NCBI GenBank assembly: GCA_009746045.1
Contig: RPFO01000872.1
Location: 10,001 to 74,000 of the forward strand
From: Mesostigma viride
Taxonomy: Eukaryota > Streptophyta > Mesostigmatophyceae > Mesostigmatales > Mesostigmataceae
Reading direction: 5' to 3'
Length of the DNA: 64,000 nt
The notes under the pieces were generated by a model. It did not search any database. It saw nothing but the letters and a program-made list of their open reading frames with translations, and was not told the origin of the DNA. The translations under genes and the position numbers were made by a program. Shown here piece after piece: positions 48,101 through 60,100 of this stretch (the first letter of the stretch is position 1; each line of letters starts with the position of its first letter).

Positions 48101-51100
48101 TCTCTGGTCAGGCGGCACTCGGCGATGAACTTCGTGGCCTCAACGTCGAGGTCGGTGGCCTTCAGCTTCACGCCAAACACGTGCTCCCTCACCAATACGG
48201 GGTTGAAGGTCCCGTCTAGTTGTTTGCAAGCGGCCATCAGCTCGGGCTTCTCCAGGAACTTGATGTGGGCGAATTGCTTTGCCGCCTCTATCAAATTCTT
48301 GGCGACTTCCATTATTTTTATCAGGTTGCTGGGAGGGGCCTCACAGGACATGATCGGCGCTTGGATCAGGCTGTCGAAATACTGGAAACTCGCAAGTTCC
48401 CGATGCGCGGTGAAAATGGACAGTTTGTGCGCCTTGTCTTTAGGGCGCGCGTCAAGGAAGTCTTGCCGAGCCGCGATATCCTCGGCGATCGCCGGCTTGC
48501 CGTCGACAACGGGCTTCAAAGGGTCCTCACACCAGAACAGCCAGCGCTGCATGAAGTTCTTCTGGTCCGGCCCCCACTTGTCCGTCTCTTCAGCCCCCCC
48601 TGCCTTGTCGCCGGCGCCGTCCCCTTCTGCCTTGGCTTGCTCTCCTTTCTGCCAAAAGGGCTTCACAATCGCCCAGATCTTGCCGTACAGAGGAGTTGGG
48701 ATAGACACGCCCTTCCCTCTCTTGACGGGTCCATATGCCTGGTAGGCCCGGTGCACATCCCCCAGCGCTGAGCCCCACGTTGCCTTGGCTTGGGCTGTGT
48801 CCTCGGCGTTCATGGCGTTCCCGAGCTGCCTGACAACTTCGATCATCTTGCCGACTTGTTCGGAAACCTGCATCGCCGTAGGGCAACAACGCGCAGAGAC
48901 ACATCGATAGTCCTCCCAAATAAGCACAACTCAACTGAGAACAAGAATACGACTGACAGAAACGCCGGCGGTCGCATCTTGACCAAAATATGGCATACTA
49001 AGGTGGAACATGAAAACCCCTTATAGAAACGCCGGTGGTCGCATCTTTACCAAACTAATGGCATACTGAAAATAACACGAGAAAACCACTTATAGAAACG
49101 CCGGCGGTCGCAACTTGGCTTACCTTCTCTTCACGGATCTGCCACCAGGTCGGCAGGATGGTCTCACCCTTGAGCATCTGCACGTCCACCCCCCGAATTT
49201 CGTCCAATCCATTGCCCACTCCTCCAGCTTCTCCGCGGCCACGGTCTTCGTGACTTCCTGCTCCTTCCCTCCCCGCGCAACGACCCTTAGCTTTTCCGCC
49301 TTCATGAAACCGTTCAGCATTGCCTTGTACCACACAGATCTTTGGTCCACCGTCATATTTGGGGCGACCAGTTCGAATTTCACCGATTTGATGAGTGTGG
49401 TAAAGTGGTTCCCGTCCAGCACGAGAAAGCCGCAAATGGCTGGCGGCAACGGTGGCTTCTTCTCGAGTGGAGCCATCTCCCAGGCGGACTTGCACAAACT
49501 GTCCAAAAGCGCGGCCTTTCTCACGTCCACGGGCTTAAGTGAGTCCAGCACATCGGCCCGTCCTGTCAGAACCTTGGTGGAAGCAGCTTCGGCCATCTCC
49601 TTGGCCGAGCTCGTTCGCAGGTAGATATCAATCTCTTTGTCAGTCATTGCGCGAGCGTAGCCAGCCTTCATTGTCCGTAACCCCCCCATCTCCCCGAAAA
49701 GTTGCGCGACCTGACGCTGGGTGTTCTCGTTTTTCATCCACTCATGAAAAGTGTTGGGGAACCGGTCAGCCAAAAACTGGAACGAGTACCGCCACACAGG
49801 AATCACCAGCTTGTCGTGGCCGTAGTCGGACTCCGAACTGGCAAAAATGGTGGCGTTCTGCTCGCCTCTCGACAGATGCAAGTCTCGTGCGAGGAGCTTC
49901 TGAGGCCCAACGAACAGGTTCCTTGTCCACACCCGATTTCGATGCACCAAGGCTTTGGACATCTCATCGAGGTCCCGAGGCTGAACGGCAAGCTCCTGCC
50001 GCAACCGTTTGCCCTTCGCGATCTCATCGTTCACATCCAGGATGTCATCATCATCCTGCGACACCGGGGACTTCTCCCATTTCTCAAGCAGAGACACGGG
50101 AGCATCCGCAACCTCCACCTCCTTTCCTTTCCCCTTTCCCTTCAGCGCCTTCCCCTTGTAGGTCGCAAGTGCTTCGGAGAGTCCCTTCTGGTGTTCGTCG
50201 ACGGCAGCAGTCCACGTACTATCTATTTTCATGTTCTCGCGGCGCGGGTGCTGGTCGAGCCTGATTGAGAACATGATGGCCGCGTGGGTCGCCCTCTCGG
50301 CCTGCACGTACTGCAGTGATGCGAAAAAATCAGGAAAGCATAACCAAAAGGAATAAAGTAAATGTCGATTGAGAAACGCCGGCCGTCGCAACCTACATGA
50401 AACCTGAACCTCAACATCAAAGCCCCCCTCACAACAGAGGTACACTTACCTCGTTCCCCTTAACAATGATAGGAAAAAATCAGGAAAGCATAACCAAAAG
50501 GAATAAAGTAATTGTCACACTTGAGAAACGCCGGCCGTCGCAACCTAGATGAAACCTAAACCTCAAGATCAAAGCCCCCCTCACAACAGAGGTACACTTG
50601 GCTCATTTCCCTCAACGATGCGAAATCAGGAAAGGAAGTAAGTGTTAGTCAAAAGGAAGTAAGTGTCACACTTAAGAAACGCCGGCCGTCGCAACCTACA
50701 TGAAACGTGGACCTCAAGAACAAAGCCCCCCTCACAACAGAGGTAGACTTACCTCATTCCCCTCAACCGCTGCTGCTTCAGCCGCTTTCTTCGACCCCTT
50801 CGCGGTCTTCGGAGACTTGTCCCGGCGGGCATCGTGTTCCTTCAACATCTTGATCAGAGTCTTGGCGTCCTTCTCCGTCACCGTCAACAGTTTACACTTC
50901 CTCTCCTTCCCTTTGCCCTCGAACAGGTTCTCCTGCATCCACTTTATCAAGGCCTTGGCGCTCGGGATCTCCTCAGGCTGTGTGGCTCCATCGGGCGCGC
51001 ACGCATTCTTCACGATCAACTCAGCGACTTGATGGAGAGTCATCATCTGGTTCCGTACCTCAGGTGGGGCTGTTTCCGTTCTCACCTCGGCCACAACCCG

Positions 51101-54100
51101 CTTTGCCAACGTCCTCAGTTTATAAGCATCCGCTTGCTCCTTAAAGCGTGTCATTTTCGCAGTATCGCCGTCGCTTCCAACCACGCCCTCTGACACAGGC
51201 TCACCGGCAGCGATAGCCCCCTCTCCCTGGAGATTTGCCCCACCCTGACGACCGGCTTCCTGCAAGAACATTATCAACGGAAGATTTTTAATGTAAGAAA
51301 AGTGTAGAGAAACGCCGGCCGTCGTAACTCTGTCAATTGAGGACGAACCTAAACTTTCAATTTGTAAGTCAACGGTAACCAGGCCACCAAAGAGGGTGGG
51401 AGTTAGCATATTGGTGATGCAATATGCTAAGCATATCATATCTGAAGTGGCCTTTCCAACGCCGTGCTAAACGCCTCATTTGGACAAGGAACTTGAGAGT
51501 TATCAAGTCCCGAAGTAATGCCGCCGGACGCTACAGCAGTACCAGGACTAAGGACACGTGAGGGACAGGGCACGTGGCAGTGTTGGGTGAACCATCACAC
51601 GTTACGTGTCACAGGACCGACTGTCACTAGGAGGTACTGTGGTCAATATTGGTTGATGGTACCAAGAATGTCACAGGACTTCAGGACTGGCAGTCCTGCA
51701 GGCCTGGGATGGACGGGTACTTGTCATGACGGATAAATCCAGAGCGTTACTGTCATTCATGGAAGGACAGACGTCCTGGATTGATGCAACCAAGGAAATT
51801 GACAGTGGCGGACCTGCCAAGGCGTGCAAGGCCTGGCAGCAATGGTGAGACCTAGAAAGGCTCGGACACAGCAGTGGCCAAGCGTCTTTTCCCAACACCG
51901 TCCGTGGGTGCTGCCGCCTCAGGCTAGTGACCACAGGGTAGTGAGGCAACTGTGGTAAAGGTTAAAAGCCGCTGGTTGAAACCATGGCTCCATTCATCAC
52001 ATCTTGGGAAGACCAGAAACTCACTGATCCGCGTTCATCTAAATCGTATTACAGTCTGGTCGACGGATATGTCGAATTCGGACTCTGAAGCTAGGACAAA
52101 CACCTTTGCGCGTGCAGCAACGGTAGCGGCGTCCAGTCCAGTACCCGCAGGAGGGCACGAGGACTCGGAGGAAGTGCGCCGAAATATTCGTGCGGTGTCG
52201 GCACCGGGCGAGTACGTCCGAGGAGCAGCCGAGCAGCTGCTGAGATTTCGCGAGGACCTCGCGGAAATCATCAGAAGGCTGCCAGCGTCTTGGCGGGCTG
52301 GCCACACAAACGCATTCGCGTTTGAGCAGGTGGTCACTCTGCTTTTGCAGATAATTGCCATAAGCCTCGGGGGTGCCCGAGAGATAAACGACCTTGTCGC
52401 CAATCTCCGCCTTGGGGACGACTACACCGGCGTGCCAAACGTGGTGCAGGTCGCCCGGGACAGGCGGGAGGCCATCGTTCGTGGCAGTACGCAGGCGTTG
52501 GTGGCAGAGTGCCAGAATCTGGCGCACTCTGTCTTAGAGTTGACCAGAGGCGCTGCTGATCGTGTCTTCATTACTCTTAATCCCTTCTCCATCTACACTA
52601 GTCGGGATACTCCACATTCTCGCCGAGAGTTAAACCAGCTAAGTTTGACTGTCGACGTGGTTGGCGGTCGAGAGGTCTCAGCCGACGACGCCTTCTACGA
52701 CTTCGTAGATCAGCCAAGGGGCGGTAGTACAGCCGGCCCAGAGGCGTCACGAGGGCGACGGCTCTCAGGAGGGCCGTGAGCAGGCGCAGCGGGACGAGCT
52801 TAATCGCTACCACATTGACGACAACGTTGGTTTAGGTGAGGCTCATTTGCTGAGGTGGGGGCGTTCTCGCTGGATACGTGATTACGCGTATGGTTTGAGG
52901 CTTCCGGTGGTTATTAGGCCTGTGCCTACTCACGACGACCAGGGGCAGCCATTGAATCCGGTGGAGGGACCGTTCCACGAGCCAGCACCTGCACCGGTTG
53001 CAGGAGAAGCTTCGTCTGAAAACGAGGCTTGAGGGGGTGGAGGATAGGTGGAGAGTTTGCTGTTTTCTTGTTGCAAAGTTGGTCGCAGCCATTGTATATA
53101 ATGCCTAGGAGGGCAAGCCGGGGTGCGGCGACATTCGAGGAGCAACGGGAGCGAACGGCAGAGGAGGACATCGCCAGAGAGGAAGGGGAGGCGATGGAGG
53201 AGAGGGGCGTGGAGGCGCCAGCTGGGCAACCTATCCCAGAGATGGACCCCAGAGCCGGGAGAACACACAAGCGGTGGCGTGATGGGCAAGCTGAGGCGGA
53301 GAAAGTCAAGCGTGCCAGGCGACCTACGGAGGCAGTGGTGCTCACAACGCCTGGTGAGGAGGACGCCATCGTCACCCCAGGTGTGCGTGCTGCAAAGCAA
53401 GCTGCTGTTCACGATAGGGTGTCTGGTATGTTGCCCGAGCGTTTGGAGGCTAGGATTGACCCTCCCCAGGCACCACCAGTGCGTGTGGGGAGTGTGTTGC
53501 CTGGCACCCGTCCATTTTCTGATGCTGTGACAGTCATGAATGGGCAGAAAGCGCTCAACCCTCCCTGAAGCAAGACAACCTGGATAAATGGCTTGATGAC
53601 ATGAAGCTAGTTGTGGGCTCTGTCGCAGCAGGTGTGGATATTGTCAGGGTGTTTCACTCTTCCACCGCAAACAAGGGTCGTCTGAAAGGGTCAATGACAT
53701 GGCTAGGCATGCTCTGAAGAGGGGCACACTTGGCTGCAGTTCCTGGATGACATCAAGGAGGAGTTTTCTGACAGGGTTCACAATCTCACCATGGAAAAGA
53801 AGAGAGAATTTGATGAGTTTGAGATCAAGGGTGAGGTGGCTGCTGAGCTGGCCAGGTTTGAGTTGATCGTGGAGGCAGGCAAGAAGCAGGGCTTCAGTGT
53901 GACAGTCAGGGCAGCAGCAGACCACTTCTTGATAAGATGGGCTTGTCAGAGGAAGGTAGGGCTACTGCTAGGCAGCTCTGTGATCTCACTGATGGCACCT
54001 GGGGGGCTCTGAAGCGTGTGATACTAAACTTCAGGACCCGGGTCCCTACCTGCAAGGGTATCAGTTCTCAGGGAGGGTCAGCGTCTCAGGCTAGCCAGGG

Positions 54101-57100
54101 CAAGAACCGTACCCCATCTGGGACACGGTATGGCAGCAGGAGAAGGAAGCAGGCCCAGAAGGAGCAGAACCAGGGTGGCGGAGGGGTCAGCAGGGGAACC
54201 AGAATCAGGGGAACCAGTCTGGCAACCGTAACAGCCATCAGCAGGGTAAGGGTGGTGGCCAGGGGCAGAATAACAATCAGGCCTCAGGCAACCAGAACAA
54301 GCAGGACAGCAAGGCCCCAGGGGGAGGGTCTGGCAAGAGCAAGTGTTTTGCTTGTGGCAAGGAAGGTCACTGGAAGAGGGATTGCCCAAACAAGAAGAAG
54401 GGGCAGTCTGATCAGAAGTGACTAGTGAAGCAGTCCCGTGTACATAGTGAGACACCCTGTGGGGACACAGCTTCACATGTAAATAAATCTGGGCAGGGTG
54501 CCACCTCTGATCAGCACCAGGGGTGTACTGATGTTCTCATTCCACAAGATTGCATGCATGCTGCAGCACAACAATCCCCTCAACTGTCAACAGGTGGAGG
54601 GTCCCCAGACAGGGTTGGCTCTGGGAGCCTAGATGCTCTGCTGGGAGGGTCTGCTGGGTCCTCTGGATCCAAGATGCAGAAGGTGGATGTTGCGTCCTCA
54701 CACGCAGGGCCCGTCCAGGCGTCTTCCCAGGTGCGTAATCTGGCTAGGCAACTGAGCTACACGGATGCTGGACGCAGGCTGCACAATATCTTTGGTCACA
54801 CAGCCATGGCTGAGATGTTTGGTTGGAAGATTGGAGATGAGCCACTGAGGGAAGCATGCAGGGCTGCAGCTGAGCAATGTGCTTGTAAGGAGAATGCTGC
54901 CAAGAAGCCAAGGTCCCATGCTAGGGAGCCTGCCAGGGAGAAGGGGGACATCCAGGTAGACGTCCAGCATATCAGGGGCTTATACATTTTGGTGGCAGTG
55001 GACAGATTTAGCAGGTACAGGCTGCTCCAGATTCTGCCAGATATGAAGGGGAATACCCTGCTGCTGGGCTTGCAGACTCTCTTACCAGGCTTTGGGGTGT
55101 ACAAGACAGTACAGGCTGATATTCAGTTTGAGTGCCTACTGTCACAGCAGGAGCAACTGCCATGCAAGCTGCTGGTCACGCCCAGGGAGAGCCATGGACA
55201 GCAAGGTGCTGTGGAGAGATCCATCAGGGAGGTCAAGACCGTAGTGCTGGCAGAACCTAAGGTGCCACTGGTAGCATCTGCTTTGGAGAGGGCAGTGTGG
55301 ACCAGGCAGGTGGAAGAACAGTTGAACCTCAGAATAAACTACTATTATGACGGGGTGGCTGTCAATCCTGTAGCACTGCAGTTTGGATGCTAGCCCAGGA
55401 AGTGGTCCAGGCATGCTTGAGGAAAGCAGACAGGGTGTTTGCTCAGTTGAGACGCAAGGATAGGGGCTGGAATGTGCTGAGGCCTCAGGTGGGGCTGAAG
55501 GTCAGAATGTGGAAGGAGCCATCAATGCAGGGCAAGAGGGGCAAGTGGCAGAACGGGGTGGTGACCTGTGTGGAAGATGCCAATCGTTCCTGCCTTGTGG
55601 CCTTGGAGAGTAATCCCAGGCATGTTTACAGGTTGAGCTGGGCCAACGTCAAGGAACGCAAGCCACATGCAATCTGGCCTGCAGACGGGCCTGGACCCCA
55701 GTGTTGGCTGGAGGGCCAGGTTAAGGACCAGGTAGTTGATGTGCCTGTCACTGACGTGGGAGGTGGCTATCCCTCTGATGATGATGAGGTGCAGGAGGCA
55801 ACTGCATCACCTGTGGTGGAGCCAACGGGGGCTGGGCCTGCACCAGGGTCCAAGAGGCCACTCATGGCAGACATTGTCCGGTCGCTCATGTTCAACAAGC
55901 ACAAGGATCCCAAGGTATCTAAGTTGACTGAATGGGGTTCTTGCTGGGCTGCTACCCTAGAAGTGGATACTAACTCAGAGGTGTCTATCATCAGGGTGGA
56001 GGATGCTCAGGGCCTGAAGGTGAATAAGGCTGGCTGCAGGGCAGTGAGTGACTTTACGGGCACTGTAACAATGAAGATCCTAGGGGAAGTGACTGTGCCT
56101 ATCCTGGGTGTCCCCACTGCGTTCTGTGTGGTGGAAGGGTACCAGGGGCCTGCCATTTTGGGCCAGAATTTCTTGTGCATGCCAGGAGTGACTCTGTCAG
56201 CAGATGAGCTTGCACTAGAAGGTCATGGCAGTTTGCCCCTCCAGAGATATCACTACTCCAAGGGTCTAGCTGTGGCAGTCAAGGCTGTGAAGGGGCAGCA
56301 GAGTGTGGGGCCTGAAGGCAAGGAGCCCATTGCTGAGGACTTGTTGATCATCCCAACCACCCTAGATCCACGGGACTTGGGGGTGCACAAGTACCAGATT
56401 GCTGGTCACAGTCCTATTACCTGGCACCAGTTGGTAGAGTTGATGCAAAGCCCCAAGATGGCTAAGGCATGGATTCTAGGGTTTGTCTCCAGTGGGCATG
56501 ACTGGATAGTGTCTAACTGTGCTGAGCCTGTGGATGAGTTGCCCAGGGAGCATCAGTTGCTAAGGCTCTTGTTTGTGCTCAAGCTGAAGGAGATAGACGG
56601 TGTGCAGGTGCCACATGTGAGGCCAGTTGTGACTGAGTACCATGGCACGGGGGAGCTGACAGATGAGGAGTTGTATACGCCTGGGATGCTGCATGATACC
56701 TGGAGGATTGTTCTGTGTATATATCTGTCTTTCCTGGTCAAGGGCATTGCGTACAGCTCTGTGCTGATTGATTTCAAGAGGGCTTTTCTTAACCCCTAAA
56801 TGGGCGGAAATGCTGCCGATAAATCGGCAGTAACTCACCTATTTTGTAAACCAGCCCCTGTACAACCTAGCAATATCCAATGGCTGTCCTTGGGGGGCAA
56901 GCATGTCCATGAGTTGCCCTAAGCCATGATATATCACAACCTCACATATATTCATCGTAGGCCATGTATAACTGCCGTCAAAGTCAGGGGGGTCAAGACG
57001 AGCGTTTTCATTTTTGGTAGAATGTGCATTTTGAATTATGTTGTAAGAGCTAGGCACCTACCACTTCAGGGATGATAAACAATTAGTTGCTGAACAGTTT

Positions 57101-60100
57101 GAGCCATTGGGGTCATCATTTGGGTGGGTATACCAGCAGTTACACCCAGTACAGCCCATAGGGGTACCGTTGGTAAAAAGCAACCAAGGGGTAGGAGTGG
57201 GCATACTACCTACTAATACCTACTAATATGGCCCCCAACCATGCCAAACAATACATTTCCCTTCCACAATGATGGGGAAACATAACTGCATCATCACACT
57301 GCCCTTACATGGCACCTATGTGCAGGTGCCACCTTGTCCATGCACGTAGGTAACGTGGTACGGATACCCTACGCAAGGCATGCATTCTAGGAGGCAGCCA
57401 CCAACAAACTAGTGATTTTAAGCCTATTTCAGCCTGCCCTAGCAAGGATAAACTAGGCCTAAGCTGCTATAGCTTTCCAGGTGATGGCCAGCACACCTGG
57501 TGGCACATGCTGACAATGGGAAGCTTCTACTCACCGGTTACATGCTTGATGATGCCACAGAGACCAGCCAACTGCCTCACACTCATGCAATATGTGTGTG
57601 GGAAATGTATAACAAACATATATGGAGGTATTCAAACCCATACAGCCTCTAAAACTTATCACCATCACCCTGTGGCAGGTCAACTGACTGAGGGAAGCAT
57701 CTAAGAAGGGTGTTTTAGAAAGGGGCCAGGCCAGGGTCAAGAAAGAGCATGAATAATGCAAAAAGAATGTGCTACACAAGCTAGAACGTATATATAAACG
57801 TCAAACATCGATAGGAAAACGATGCTTAAGCTTTACCAGGCATGGATGGCGTTACCTTGGCCCAGGCGGTGGCCGCAAAATGGCGCATTTCGGCACACCA
57901 AAGTTGTGCAGCATGGTCGCTGGATTCGGCGATTTCTGGCCACCCTTGCACGTTTACGACTAATATGTATCATAAAAAGTACAAAGAAACCGATATATCC
58001 TTTAAAATACGCCGGAAAGGTATTGCTGTCAACGTTTCTATCGTCCGGCCTGATCGCAGTTTTTTCCAGCAAGAACGCTGCCGACACCTATCAAATGGCA
58101 TTCCCGCGAACCAAAAATTGGCCTGTATCATCTTTAGGACGTATAAAATCAATATCCTAAGTTTGTCCAGAAAATTCGAACGCAAACGTAAATGCCATGC
58201 GTTGGCGCAAGCCGCCATGGCCAGGTCGTCGTTTTCCGGAATGCACGTTGTACGTGAAAAAGTACCCTGACCCCTTGTACTTTGACGGTCTGGAACACCT
58301 GTTAAACTTGGTCAAAATATAGCAAACCCTAGTATCATGTTCTGGAGAAACTTATAAACTTTCATTCTTCTCAGCTAAACGTTTCCTAATTCCCAATAGT
58401 ATTCTCGCAAACTGGTCCCCCGAGTAGGTGCCGACAAATCGGCTGTAAGTCACTTTTTGGCGGAAAATCGGCAGCAAGACCATTTAGGGGTTAAAGGTGA
58501 TGTGGAGCAGGCCAAGGAGACATGGCGTGATATCCCTCCCTTCTTTGTAACAGTGCCCAAGGTGTGGAGAGCAGAGATCAAGTCAAAATATCTCAGAATA
58601 CTCAAGGGTTTGGAAGGTCTCAGGTCCAGCCCTATCATCTGGAGAAAGAGCCTGGAAAAGTTTCTGAAAACTCACTGTGGCTTTACTGTGTCTCCAGTTG
58701 ATCCTTGCTTGTTCCAGAGTACTCATGAAGGGTTGCCTGTGTTTGCATCTCTGCATGGAGATGACCTGCACCTTCTAGGACCTCCTGAGTGGGTGGATTC
58801 AGTACTGTCCAAGATCCAGAAGAGGTTTGAGTTAGGAAAGGTCCAGCACATGAAACAGGATGAGCCCATGGTGTTTTGTGGAATGCAGGCCACGCTGATC
58901 AAGAGGGCAGGTACTTGGTTTATCAAGATGGAGGGTGGCAACAACTATCCTCAGCAGATCATTGATGCCCTCCAGCAGCCCATTACCCAGGCCAGGTGTG
59001 CCACAATCAGGGGAATGTTGGCTTGGCTAGCTAGCATTTGTGCCCCAGATTTGTTGGTGCTGAGTAGGCTCACAGATGCTCAGCTGGTTGAGGTAGGGGC
59101 AGAGCAGGTGGTTGAGTCTGTCAGGAGCTCACCTCCACTCATACTGGCAGCTGTGGACTTGTACAAACCACTCAACATGGTGCTTTTTGTGGACAGTTCC
59201 ATGGACAGCAGGAAGGTGACGGATGTCAGGGGTAGGGCAGCAGCACTCATTACACTACAACAGGAGCACACTTCTCTGGTCAGCTGGTACAGTAGGTTAC
59301 AGAACAGGGTGACGCCCAGCAGTGACATTGCTGAGTGCAGGGCAATATGTGAGGGGCTACACACTGCTCTTTACCTCAGGGAGTTATTCTACCAGCTCTG
59401 TCAGGTAGCTTCCTGTAGCTTGCAGCTGCACACACTGGTCAAGACAGACAGCATGGGCATGGTGCAGTTTGTGCACAGACAGCTCGCCAGGAGCAGGGAT
59501 CTGGATTATTTGTTGCTGAAGGAGATGTCTTACCTTGCTCATCTTGAACATGTGCCTGGTGTTGACAACCCAGCAGACGCCCTCACCAAGCTGGAGAGCA
59601 AGGCTGAGCTACAATACCCTGTGCTCAAAGGGCTCATGGACCCCTTTTCTGGTGGGACTTGAAGTCCAGCCTTTGCCAGTTGGTGGCTGACCAGTGCTGT
59701 TGTCCCCAGGGGGGAGGGCAACAGGTAGCCTACCTGTCACCAAGCAGGTAGAAGGCTCAACAGGAGCAAGCTCTTCCTGTAAAGGATTAGCACAGTGGGA
59801 TGCCTTTGGCCTCGGGCAGTTAGGCCATGACAGGGCAGGCCATGTTGAGAGTTCTTCCAGGTTGTTTGTATATATCTCTCTTGTTTAGTTTTCTTTAGCT
59901 GTGAATAAGTGACAACCTTGGATATTATGGTGTTGTAACCTGACAGTTGGGCCTTGCTGGTGCAGGCTGGTCCACTGGGAACACTCAACATTGGTTTTGG
60001 TGGATATTCTATAATAAACCATAATCATGTTGTATGCCAATCTCTCTTGTTGTCTGTCATGTGACCAGGTTAAGTTTAACCTGGGGTTCTGGGGTAGGGT

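Noticed and set aside
56793-58490. The interval as a spliced intron of pol
   Set aside because: It lacks GT-AG ends and has matching inverted termini with TTAA duplications, as expected for a DNA transposon.
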